Of a DNA stretch of 64,000 nt, positions 40,030-50,000 are shown one piece after another (positions within the stretch are counted from its first letter, which is position 1; the number at the start of each line of letters is the position of its first letter). Where the stretch lies: the NCBI GenBank assembly GCA_003116975.1, contig BGKB01000017.1:310001-374000 (forward strand), in the 5' to 3' direction. The notes under the pieces are model-generated. The model ran no database searches. It had not been told where the DNA came from and was given only the letters and a program-made list of their open reading frames with translations. Source of the DNA: Aurantiochytrium sp. KH105. Taxonomy: Eukaryota; Sar; Bigyra; Thraustochytrida; Thraustochytriidae. A program made the translations under genes and the position numbers.

Positions 40030-42357
40030 ATGGCGGCGAAAAAGAGCGCGGTCGCCGCGGCGGCGTGGCTCGTGGCGGTGCTGGCGACGAGCGCCGGCCT
40101 GGCGCAGGCCGACGCGTGCGCGAAGGTGACCCGCGTCGAGGTCTTTAACGAGTCGCTGGCGCAGCACCATACGCAGTACTTTGACCTCAAGGAGAATGGC
40201 GGCTTCGCCGTCCGCCGCGCGCAGGCGTTCGAGGTGCTCGTGGAAACCGACACAGAGATCAATGTCGCAAGCACCGAGGTCGAATTTCGCAATGACCGCG
40301 AAGAGGCCTACGAAAACCCGGACTTTTCCGCTAGGGTCAAGGCCGAGGTGAGCGCCCGCAAGTACCTCGTGGAAGTGGACATCCCCTTTGACTCGCCCAT
40401 CGGCAAGTACCAGCACATTGACCTCATCTTGCGCGACCAGGGTGTCGACTGCACGTCCACCTATCGTGTCCCCCACCCAGTCTATGTACTTTTCAACCCT
40501 TGGGCCCCCGAGGACAAAATCATCTTCCTTCCCAACGAAACGATGCGCCAAGAGTACGTCGTGCACGAGTACGGCAACGTCTTTCAGGGATCTGCAAAGG
40601 CTTTCGATGCCCAAATCTGGCACTACGGTCAGTCGAAGCAGGTCGTCCTTGACGCGGCCTTCCACCTCCTCGAGAAGAACCGCGCCATGGCCCGTGATCC
40701 CATCGAGGCCATGCAAACTCTCTCTCGTCACCAGGGCATGCAGCGCCGCCCGGATGGCTCCTTCATCTGGGGCGACGACGATGCACTTATGGAGGGTAAC
40801 TGGGGTGATTTCCCTTTTACGGAAAAGGACGCGCCTGAACTCTGGACCTCTTCCGTTGATATTCTCATGCGCTGGAAGGAGACTGGCAAGCCCACCAAGT
40901 ACGGCCAGTGCTGGGTATTTGCTGCCCTTCTCAACACGCTCATGCGCGGCATTGGTATCGGTAGCCGCCAGCTCACCGCATTCGGCTCCTGGATGGACGC
41001 CTCGAACCGCCACGATGTGCACCACCGCTACCACCATGTCATCGATGAATACTACGCCATCGAAGACGGATCCACCAAGACCATCTACCTCGATGGTGTT
41101 GCCTGGAACTACCATAGCTGGAACGACGTCTGGCTCACGCGTGGCGACTACCCCGAATTCAATGGCTGGCAGTCCATGGACGGCACTCCCCCCGGTCGCA
41201 TTGGCCCGGCACCTGTCCGCGCCATCCACGATCTGAATGAGACCGTGCCGTACCAGGTCAGCGACGTCATTTCCACCGTGCACTCCACCACGCGCACCTT
41301 TCTCGTGCACTGCCAACAGAACCACACCAAGAAGGACAAGCTCAAGGGATGCGTCGTCGACAAGCAGCTCAAGTACGACCATACGGGACTGAAGCTTATG
41401 CTTACGAGCGTCTCGCTTCCCAACGGCACCTTTGGCTCCCACGATATCACGGGTGACTTCATCGACCCCAACACCGATGCACGCATTCCTTACATGACGG
41501 ACCCAAAGACCCCGGACCTTTCGCCGCGCATTGTGTTGGCGAGTGGCGCGGCCCCTGCAGTCACGCCTGGTACACTTCGCGGATCTCAGGTCGCGCCTCT
41601 CACTGCCGAGAGCAGCGCCGACAACCTTAAGATTGTCCCTGCCACCTATGGTGTTACTGTCGGATCCCCGATTTCCTGCGATCTCGATCTCGACACGACC
41701 GGCCTCAAGGACGATGATGTGGTGGACCTTAGCCTCACCGCCACGCTCGAGACGTACCACGGCTCCAGCATCAAGAACATTTACAAGTCCTCGCAAAAGG
41801 TACTCATCAAGGGTCGCATGATCACGCTCCCGTTCCTCATTGACTCGAGCGCCTACCTGCAGCATGACCTGGGCGACGTCTTCATCAAGCTCGTCGCTGT
41901 TGCTTCGGCTTCTTCGGGTGAGACCTACTTTGACAAGGCGGTGCTCGACCTCACTTCCCCGGCCATTTACGTGAACGCGCCGACGTCGGTCGTTGCCGGC
42001 GCCAAGGAAGGTGCTGGTCCCAAGCCTTTCACGGTCACCGCCTCGTTCCGCAACCCTCTGCAGTTCCCTGTGCGCAACCTTTGCATTGCCGTGCACTCGC
42101 ACGTGCTTGACTTTCATGCCAAGCCCACCAATGTCACCAAGGTTTCCAACTGTGCCAAGGTTGACGGCGGAGACATTATCCGCATCTCGACTGATCTTGA
42201 CGCGCCTTCCGAGCCGGGCGTCTACTTTGTTCTCGCATCGATCCAGGGCGAGTACATTCCCTACGCGCAATCCAACGCCGTCATTTCCGCACTCCCTGGC
42301 GGCAGCATTCCTTCCCAAATTGAGATGCTTGGCTCCGAGGAGCTCGCGCAACTCTAA
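40030..42357 (+). CDS. Secreted animal-type transglutaminase
   Basis: This enzyme family crosslinks proteins through Gln-Lys isopeptide bonds, normally Ca2+-dependent. The 775-residue protein has a signal peptide (MAAKKSAVAAAAWLVAVLAT), an N-terminal beta-sandwich ending in VYVLFNPWAPEDKIIF, and the marker stretch RQEYVVHEYGNVFQGSAK. The catalytic core has Cys294 in YGQCWVFAAL, His362 in WNYHSWNDVWL and Asp384 in WQSMDGTPP; GPAPVRAIHDL follows. Two C-terminal beta-barrel domains (~560-775) complete the vertebrate TG2/factor XIII layout. The match to the animal type across all domains is unusual for a protist. The wall or matrix substrate is unknown. ATG 40030 is chosen because it gives the signal peptide; the longer open frame is leader. 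Confidence 0.93.
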   Translation: MAAKKSAVAAAAWLVAVLATSAGLAQADACAKVTRVEVFNESLAQHHTQYFDLKENGGFAVRRAQAFEVLVETDTEINVASTEVEFRNDREEAYENPDFSARVKAEVSARKYLVEVDIPFDSPIGKYQHIDLILRDQGVDCTSTYRVPHPVYVLFNPWAPEDKIIFLPNETMRQEYVVHEYGNVFQGSAKAFDAQIWHYGQSKQVVLDAAFHLLEKNRAMARDPIEAMQTLSRHQGMQRRPDGSFIWGDDDALMEGNWGDFPFTEKDAPELWTSSVDILMRWKETGKPTKYGQCWVFAALLNTLMRGIGIGSRQLTAFGSWMDASNRHDVHHRYHHVIDEYYAIEDGSTKTIYLDGVAWNYHSWNDVWLTRGDYPEFNGWQSMDGTPPGRIGPAPVRAIHDLNETVPYQVSDVISTVHSTTRTFLVHCQQNHTKKDKLKGCVVDKQLKYDHTGLKLMLTSVSLPNGTFGSHDITGDFIDPNTDARIPYMTDPKTPDLSPRIVLASGAAPAVTPGTLRGSQVAPLTAESSADNLKIVPATYGVTVGSPISCDLDLDTTGLKDDDVVDLSLTATLETYHGSSIKNIYKSSQKVLIKGRMITLPFLIDSSAYLQHDLGDVFIKLVAVASASSGETYFDKAVLDLTSPAIYVNAPTSVVAGAKEGAGPKPFTVTASFRNPLQFPVRNLCIAVHSHVLDFHAKPTNVTKVSNCAKVDGGDIIRISTDLDAPSEPGVYFVLASIQGEYIPYAQSNAVISALPGGSIPSQIEMLGSEELAQL

Positions 42358-42851
42358 ATCTGGGACTGACCTTTCTTTTTTCTATCATAAACTACAACCT
42401 GACATTTTCTGCAAACACACAGTCGTGATGTATACTTTACAAACTTTCCCAAAAAAGATCTGAGGCTCTTACATTATGGTTGTGGTAATCACGGCGTCAC
42501 GTACGAGGTCATCAAAGTAATCGATCAAAACAATCAACCCTGCCATCAGTCTCATCTTCTCGTTGTCATGAGTTGCACTACTTGACTTGGTTGATTGTTG
42601 CTTGCCTCTTCCGCAAGTGCGCTCTCGCCCAGTCGGAATCACCAGCACCAGTGCTCGCAGTGGCTCGGAGGAGTCCCCAGCCGACCGTTGGGTCTCTTGA
42701 TAGACCATAAATGATTTGGGCGAGCAAGTGAGACAAGCCAAGAGAAAAGCAAACAGAGCCTCGTGCACTCACGCTCGAGGGAGGGAGAGACGCGAGAGAG
42801 GGCGCGCAAGAGGTCGCGCATAGCCCGCGCAAGGCGCGCGAGAACCGCACA
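42358..42851. other. Spacer upstream of the dynein light chain gene
   Basis: About 490 bases, AT-richer near the transglutaminase stop, then a GA-rich leader. No gene supported. Confidence 0.4.
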
Positions 42852-43271
42852 ATGATGGATGATGGGCTCGAGCATGACTTTGACGCGGAGCTCGCGGTCA
42901 AGGCCATTCGCAAAGCCATCAAGGACACCTTTGACGGGCAAAAGTGCGTTGACGTAGAGCGCAAAAACATGGACAAGTGGTCCAAGTCCATCAGCGAAAG
43001 CATCCTCAAGCAGTGCCAGGACAACTGCAATTGCAAATACGCCGTGACCCTCGTGATCGGCCAAAAGGTCGGCGCTGGCTTCACAGCGCATAACAAGATG
43101 CTCTGGGACTGCAATCACGTCGAGGATGGCGGGGACACCTTTGTCAAGGTTAGTTGGGAAAACGAAACAATCCACGTTCTTGTCACCCTGTACGCCATCA
43201 AGGTCATGGCGTACTTTAGCCAAGAGCAGGTCCGGGCACTCAAGGCGATGGACTTCGACGCAGGATTATAA
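42852..43271 (+). CDS. DYNLT: Tctex-1 family dynein light chain
   Basis: The 139-residue protein has the full Tctex-1 fold pattern: AVKAIRKAIKDTF (first helix), WSKSISESILKQC (second helix), then strands YAVTLVIGQKVGAGF, KMLWDCNH, TFVKVSWENETIHVLVTLYAI. The VSWENETI...LYAI ending is the hallmark of the family. Known role: light chain on the intermediate chain of cytoplasmic or flagellar dynein, linking cargo. It may belong to cytoplasmic or inner-arm dynein; sequence alone does not decide. Two adjacent Met codons start the frame; the first is used. Confidence 0.88.
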   Translation: MMDDGLEHDFDAELAVKAIRKAIKDTFDGQKCVDVERKNMDKWSKSISESILKQCQDNCNCKYAVTLVIGQKVGAGFTAHNKMLWDCNHVEDGGDTFVKVSWENETIHVLVTLYAIKVMAYFSQEQVRALKAMDFDAGL

Positions 43272-43571
43272 GATAAACCTGCAAAGACCTGCCGTCAGCT
43301 GCACAGCTCCCCCGTTTATTTTCTTATCGCTCTCTCTCTCTCTCTTTGCGCATTTATCTGCAACGCCAATCGTTTGACTTCAATTGTCACGCAAGGCAAT
43401 CATTTGTATTCTGGAGAGAAGAAGGAAAAAAAAATAGTGCAAGCTACATTTGTGTGATTTTGATCTGACTTTAAATTGTTGCCACAATCCCCAAGGCGCT
43501 CCATGCGTGCATTCACGTGCGCAGGCCCCAGTGGTGGTGGACTATTCTTGCAAGAGCGCGCGACGTTTTTC
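43272..43571. other. Convergent 3' spacer with a CT run
   Basis: 300 bases between convergent genes, with a CT run at ~43328-43344 and AT-rich sequence. No gene. Confidence 0.5.
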
Positions 43572-46490
43572 TCATGACGCGGTCGAAAATTTGGCATGGG
43601 TCTTGAGTTCGCAAATAATATTGTCCCGCTCTGCCTTGGTCAACTCGCGGCTCGGCGCACCTCGCAAGCTTTGCAAAGGGCCTCGTACAAGTTTCGACAA
43701 ATCTTCCGAGCGCGTTCGACGTGTCATCGCGCGACCGCTTGACCCCTGCCGTTTCTTGCGCTGCGCGTTGACGACATCTTGACGCTCTCGATCCGCCGCA
43801 GCAACGCGTCGGCACTCTTGCATATCAACCAGCCACTCGAGTACGTCGCCCTCCAGCGGCGTGATGAGCAACAACGAGCACGCCGTACGGATCGCCAAGC
43901 AGCCATCCATGCTTTCTACCGAGACAATGTGACCCAGCTCAACAACCTTGACAATATGAAACTTGGTCTTGGTCTTCCACTTGTTGAGTGCCTTAAGACT
44001 GAGCAGCAACGCCGAGGTGAAGAGCATCGCGTAGCACGAGCCGTGACGGATTTCTTCCGTCTTGGACAGCTGGGCAGCCGGCAAATGGGAATCATCCTCG
44101 TGTGTCAGCTGCGACGAGTTCATGCTTGTTGTTAGCGTCTGAAAGGTCACCCGCCCAAAGCGGTACAGGCGCCGACCCCGCGAGTCCGCGCCAAGACCGA
44201 GCCGTTCGACTGTCTCCCGCGGACGAAGTTGCGTACAAATCTCGATCAGTCTCTTGGAGCAGTCGAGGTTCTGGTGCTGCTTCATTATGTCATTTACGTT
44301 GGTGGCGATGCGCGTCATTGTCTCTGTTGCGTCCGAAGCATCAGACTGTGCTTTTGAGTCGGCCTCACAGTACTTGCGAATTTCGCGCATAAGCAGCGGG
44401 TACTTTGTTATGCGTTGCATCGGCTTGATGAGAAATGAGGCGAGGTCCAAGTGCTTTAGGCGTTCGCGCTCCTGGTGTGCCTGCAGCTGGATGAACATCT
44501 TGGGCGAGACCGTGGCCCCGTTGCCACCCTTGCTACGTAAAAGCGTCTTCATCGCCACCGGTTGATTGACAACGCAGGGAATGCACAATTTGAGCCAGTC
44601 ACTCATCTCGGTCATGACGCGGCACACGCTGATCGTCATCTCATGCAGAATCAGAGTCCAGCGCGTGACTTGCGCGTCATCGAGGTAGAGAAAATCTGCA
44701 AGGTGTTCACGACGCAGCTTTGATAAAAATGCAAGACGCTGTTTCATGGCGTTCATGTCTTTTGCCGACAAAAAGTCTTTGCCGCGTTGCTGCGCTGTCG
44801 ACTTGATCGATGCAGACGGGGTGCCAGAGTCTGCCCCAAGAGGTTTTCGCGCCACACCAAGTCGAGCAGCTTGATTCACTCCCTCCGCAAAGGCAGCTAG
44901 ATTGCTTGGCGCAAGACCAACACGAGCACCTTGCGGCTGCTTTGCAGGACCCTGATTTGTGTCATCTCGCAAGGCCAGCTGTACATTAGGGTCATTGCCT
45001 ACGCTCTCAAAGCCTTTGGCAAGCTGCTCTAAGGAAGGCAGTGTGGCCATCAAGTTCACCAGCACTTGCTCGTGCACGCGCAGCAGCGGAGCCCAGTCCG
45101 AAAACACTTGGCGCGCTAAAAGAGGACCAAAGGTGTCTTGAAAAGGCATAATGAAGACCTCGAGAACGATGCTTAGATCCGAGACATGGCGCAGCTCTGT
45201 CTCGATGACTTCTTCGATGGCGCGGAAGAGCTTGTCGCATCGCGTCTCGCGCTCGAGGTTCTCTGGCGAGATGCAGTCTTTATTCAACATTCGCAGCTCT
45301 TTCTTGGAGGGCAAGCCTGCAGCAGCAAAATCCGCATTGCCCAAGCTATTGAGTCTCGATTTCATGAGTGCAACATGTACGGAGGGGAAAATACCAACAT
45401 GCTCGCGACCGCCAATAATGGCGCGCCCCTTCCACAGTGCGTGCCCGTCGTCATCATGAATATCCTCCTCTTGCTGCAAAAGCTCAATGATCTGGCCAGC
45501 TTCAAAAGACAAATGCTCCGGCAGACTTGAGTCATACGAAACGCGTGCACGCACCAGCGTCTTTTTTTCCACTTGTGCCCGGCCTGGCCCGCTACTAGTA
45601 CTTGGCATGCTTATCTCGTTTACCTTTCCGCGGCCACTCGCCGGAGGGTGGCTTTCGAGCGAGAACGTTGACGAGGCCGACGACGTCGAGAAACTTCCGC
45701 CAAGTTCTCGCGCCTGAGGTGACCGAACGATTGGTGTCATGATCCCTGCACGAGGCGTTGGAGGGAGAGATGAAGCACCTGGTCTGAAGCTGGCCTTGGA
45801 GTTGGTCTCAATGACAAGATCTGCGTCGTGGGAAATATTGAGTTTCCCGGTCATGCTCAGAGGCCCCCGATCAGGGCGCGTCAAAGGGCGAGCCGGGAGC
45901 TGAAGGACCGGCATGTTCTCCACAGCCTTTGAAGCTGGGGCGTGGTTTTCGTTATCTTGGGGGCTTGAGAGTCTCGAGGTATTTCCTGGCAGTGAACTCC
46001 TCGGCGTCAGAGCAGCTGTGCTCGTTTGGGGGTTAGGAGACGACACAAGTGGTGGAGGAGGCATCATGCCGCGACGTCTCCGCGACGAACCGAGTCGAGG
46101 CGTCCCCGGATCACTCGGTCGCGCAGGCAATTCGTGCGGGATGAGACCAGGCGAATTAAGCTTTTGAGTCCCCTTGGGATAGACGGGTGCTGGAGGAGGT
46201 GGCGAGAGTGAGAGCAAGGAGGCAGATTGCTGGACTTGATGATGGGGCGGCTGTTGCGACTGCGATTGCGGTTTTTCTCTTGATGTGCATGGAACAACAG
46301 AAGTTGATCTCGGTCGCTGTGCCGGCAGGGGAGGTGCTTTCTTTGCCTTGACTGCAGCGCTCTCGCCCGTGCTTGCGCCTGGACGCTCTGTTAGTCTTCG
46401 CGAGACCTTTGGGGGAAGCTTCGGTGGAACACGGGGCCCAGCGAGGCGCGCCGCCTCACCGGTCTCATGATGGTAGCACGACGACTGCAT
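43572..46490 (-). CDS. Rho guanine nucleotide exchange factor, SH3-DH-PH
   Basis: The 972-residue protein begins with ~310 residues of Pro/Ser-rich sequence holding several SH3-ligand-like motifs (PPKLPPK, PPLPAQRP). An SH3 domain follows at ~311-374 (RARVSYDSSLPEHLSFEAG... HVGIFPSVHV). A DH domain begins near 418 (LFRAIEEVIETELRHVSDL) and includes the diagnostic LIKPMQRITKYPLLMREI. A PH domain (~745-905) carries GRRLYRFGRVTF and a closing helix LEWLVDMQECRR. DH-PH proteins load GTP onto Rho/Rac/Cdc42 to steer actin. The DH domain carries an insertion of about 130 residues between its helices. The target GTPase is unknown. The C-terminal tail is basic. Confidence 0.9.
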   Translation of the reverse strand: MQSSCYHHETGEAARLAGPRVPPKLPPKVSRRLTERPGASTGESAAVKAKKAPPLPAQRPRSTSVVPCTSREKPQSQSQQPPHHQVQQSASLLSLSPPPPAPVYPKGTQKLNSPGLIPHELPARPSDPGTPRLGSSRRRRGMMPPPPLVSSPNPQTSTAALTPRSSLPGNTSRLSSPQDNENHAPASKAVENMPVLQLPARPLTRPDRGPLSMTGKLNISHDADLVIETNSKASFRPGASSLPPTPRAGIMTPIVRSPQARELGGSFSTSSASSTFSLESHPPASGRGKVNEISMPSTSSGPGRAQVEKKTLVRARVSYDSSLPEHLSFEAGQIIELLQQEEDIHDDDGHALWKGRAIIGGREHVGIFPSVHVALMKSRLNSLGNADFAAAGLPSKKELRMLNKDCISPENLERETRCDKLFRAIEEVIETELRHVSDLSIVLEVFIMPFQDTFGPLLARQVFSDWAPLLRVHEQVLVNLMATLPSLEQLAKGFESVGNDPNVQLALRDDTNQGPAKQPQGARVGLAPSNLAAFAEGVNQAARLGVARKPLGADSGTPSASIKSTAQQRGKDFLSAKDMNAMKQRLAFLSKLRREHLADFLYLDDAQVTRWTLILHEMTISVCRVMTEMSDWLKLCIPCVVNQPVAMKTLLRSKGGNGATVSPKMFIQLQAHQERERLKHLDLASFLIKPMQRITKYPLLMREIRKYCEADSKAQSDASDATETMTRIATNVNDIMKQHQNLDCSKRLIEICTQLRPRETVERLGLGADSRGRRLYRFGRVTFQTLTTSMNSSQLTHEDDSHLPAAQLSKTEEIRHGSCYAMLFTSALLLSLKALNKWKTKTKFHIVKVVELGHIVSVESMDGCLAIRTACSLLLITPLEGDVLEWLVDMQECRRVAAADRERQDVVNAQRKKRQGSSGRAMTRRTRSEDLSKLVRGPLQSLRGAPSRELTKAERDNIICELKTHAKFSTAS

Positions 46491-47097
46491 CGTAGAGTCA
46501 CAGCTTTCGCAAGCGCGCTGCGCTCAAATCGTGCGCGGGCTTCGATCGTCCCGTCTCAGCGCAGCCCGTCTCCTGCGCCTTCGCCCCGCTTCGCCGGACG
46601 TCGCGTGGCAGCGGCGCGCTCCCACGCGAGCCTTCGGGCGAGCGCAATCTGGCGGTGGCCGGTGCGCTTTGCCTGCGCCGTCTCTCCTCTGGCGCTTGCT
46701 GCCTGCCTGCCTGCCTGGCCGCCTGCCTGCCTGCCTACCCCGGCGACGGCCAGCCTTTATGCCGAGGCCCCGGGGCGCCCTTGCAAGCCCTGCGTCATGC
46801 TCGAGCGCGCAAAAACCGTCCGTCCGCCTCGAGTTGTCGCGAGCTGACCCGTCCCACCCGTCCCCGTTCGCAAGGCGAGACAAAAACGGTGTGCACCCAC
46901 GGTGTGCACTTCACGTTGCGCCCACCTCGGTTCGGGTAGCGAGCGAGCGCGGTGAAGAGCCCCAATCGATTCGATTGAGCGAGCAAGCAAACAACCAAGC
47001 GAGCGAGCAAGCAAGCAAGCAAACAAGCACACAAACAGGAACAAGGCAGACGCACGTAGAGGTGAAAAGGTGTTCATGAACACGAAGATGAGGTGGC
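46491..47097. other. Spacer between the RhoGEF and EF-hand genes
   Basis: About 600 bases with CCTG repeats (46699-46736) and AAGC/GAGC repeats (46975-47030), in the RhoGEF promoter and the EF-hand gene's 3' region. No gene supported. Confidence 0.45.
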
Positions 47098-50000
47098 TCA
47101 GAAAAAGTCCTCGCCAAGGCCTTCCAAGGCGACTTGGCGGGCACGAGCTTGCACAAAGTCAACAAAAGAACGAAAGGCGACTAGCGGGCTCGCTCCAGGT
47201 TCCTTGAATCGAAGGAGAACGAGGTCCAGCTGCGAAGCGCTCAGGGGCATGCCCAGGCGATGGCAAACGTCGACGAATCGTGCACGCGAAATACCCGAGG
47301 GACTTGCGTTTTCGGGGGCCCGGTGCAATGAACATTCGCGTGAGAAGACTACGCCCTCCCGCGAGAGCTCGTCCATGCGCCGCTGACAGCGACTCGCAAT
47401 AATGTCCCACTCTGTCTCGTCAGTGTCCACAAAACGCGCAAATGCGTCTAGCGTAAGCACGTTTCGGTGCGAACAGAGTGCTGAAACATCCTCGGCAGAG
47501 ACAAAGACGCCAAGATTACCCAGAAGCGAAGTCAACTCATGCGTACGTGCCGCACTGCGTCCGCCCGTGTGACATCGAAAACACTTGCGCAAGTCAAAAA
47601 ACGGGTCCTTTCGACGCCTCTTGTCGATTGCTTGGCGCAATGCATCGATGACTTCGCGCTGACGGACTAAGGACGCTCCTACGACTGCGTGTTCCTGCAG
47701 ACGCATCTTCTTTTCAAGTTCGAGATAATCGACGAGACCGTCGGCGTGAGTTTCGGCCAAATCCATCAAACATGCCAGCTCATGCTCTGCAACGCGCACG
47801 CCAAGATCGTGACGAATACTACGACGAAACGCATACCGCGAGAGCTTCCCAGTGCCTTCTGGATCATAACGAGCCATGGCTTGGTGAAATGAGAGCCCAG
47901 TCGTCTCAAAGCCCGCGCGAATCTGCTCGCCTAGTCCGCGCAAAAAGACATCGTGGTCGGCCACGTGCACAGCGGAATGATCGAATGCGCTACAGAACGC
48001 GAGATAGTCGAACTGGTCCTCTTTTGCTACATATCTTGTTGCGACACTCCGCAAAAGCTCGAGCGGGACTAAGCCTTGAAGTTGACATTGCTGCACTAGG
48101 TCTCGCAACGCCGAGACAGCCTCTGAAACGGGGATGACCCCAAGACCAGGCTCGTCATATACTTCAAAGACCCGACGCAAGTCCGTCGATGCTGTCGCAT
48201 CTGCAAGTGCACCGCGATGCTCTGCAAGAGCACGAAAGAGTCGAACTTCGTCCGGCTTGCGGTTCCGACGTTTAGCGAGTGGGCGGGCAAGGTCCGCTGT
48301 CTCGATCATTTCGCAAAGCGCGATATAATTGATGCGACCATCTTGTTCGAACTGAGGCCGCAACACAATCCAGTCAAACTTGGAAATTCTCACACCGCAA
48401 AGATCGAGGGCGCGCTGGAAATCGGACGTGCTGATCGACCCCTCACCCTTGCGGTCAAACGTTTCCATGATGGAGCGCGCGTCGACGTGCTGAAAGAGCG
48501 CACCAAGGCGCTGATGCACGCGGTCCACGCCATGGCCATGAATCTCACTCGATCGCTCTACAATGTCGCAAAAGAGCTCGTAGTCTACCCTCCGCGAGCG
48601 CTGTCCAGTCTTGGTGAGTAAAAGACTTTGAAGAGCATCGCGCTCTGAGCGCGGAATCTCAAACTTTACACGTCGAAGAACGGTAGCAAAAGCTTTTTTG
48701 GAAATCGTGCCATGACCTGCCGTGTCGAGCTTGGAGAAACGCTTGCGAAGTCTCAGCGGCCCACCGTGTTCGCGAGCAGCTGACTCCGCTGCAGCTTGCA
48801 ATAGCTGCACATTGATTGCTTTCTCGGCGCGTGCGACGCCATGATTTCTGTGACTTCCAGCACCTGAAGGAGCTATATCGACGTGCATCGAGTCGAGATG
48901 CAAAAGCCAGCTTTTGCGCACGTCGCTTGCAATAAGATTGCTTACTAGCTCGACACCTGCGAGATCGTCTTCGTCACTTCGTGCTTCTTCTTCTTCTTCC
49001 CCTTCACTCCCCGAGTGGGACCAGGTATCCTCTTTCTCGCTGCCGCGCCCATCTGGGCTTTTATATCTTTGGGGGGTTGACGCGCCGGATAACTGTCCAG
49101 CGCGTCGTCCTCGCACTTGGCGCTCTCGTCTCGGACTTGGCTCAGTTGCAAGCCAATCACCTCGATAATTTTCAGTCGAAGACGATGAAGCCCCGCTACT
49201 AGTATCATCATCCTCTTCGTCCTCTTCATTTTTTGAGCGATGCATGAGCTGTCCCAAACCACATTCGCTGTCGTGGAGAAATTGACTGAGATCACGCACA
49301 GATACCATTCCATCACGATCACAATCGAAGACGGTGGCAAGGCGATCGCGATCACTGGCGGCACGGAATCGTGCCAACGCGCCAACGTGATCCAAACCTT
49401 GGAGAAATTGCTGGCGTAAGACTTTGCCGCCGCCAGCACTTGGAAACAGGAGTTGGAACAGACCTGCATCATCGACATCCTCAGACACGGCCATCATGCT
49501 CAGGTCAGCATGGAGGTTTGCCAGCGCAGAGCGAAAGCGTAGATCCGCCGAGGTCCCCGAGCCTGCGTCCGCGTCTCTCGCTACATCACCATTGGCGTCT
49601 TCGCTGTCGTCGTTCCACAAGCCTTCAATATTTTCGACCGGTTCTGCGAGCCTCACAAAGCTATCAAAGCTCGGAAAAGTCAGTCCTCCAACTCTCTCGA
49701 AGGCAGGTTCCAAAACCCGCAGCAAGGTCTGAACCTCTTCCATCCGCAGTCGAAGACCTCGCTTCTGTAAGATGCGTCGGACACGACCCGCCGTGAGAAT
49801 TGTGCCGTACTCGTCGCTGGGTCCCAAGAGCCGCTGCCATGCGTGTCGGGTATCCAGCTTGCTCGAAAGTCGTCCGGAATCGGTACCGAGATGCGCTTGT
49901 TTCCGCGATATTGCGTGTAACGTGCGAGCTGCATCGCGAACATTGGAAGAGATCCTAGCTGCTCTCGCGCTGATACCGTCAAGGATGCTGCCTCGTTGAA

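Noticed and set aside
39766-42351. 861-residue minus-strand open frame opposite the transglutaminase gene
   Set aside because: It is an antisense shadow of a GC-rich, strongly conserved gene; no domain is present and the sense strand carries the catalytic triad.
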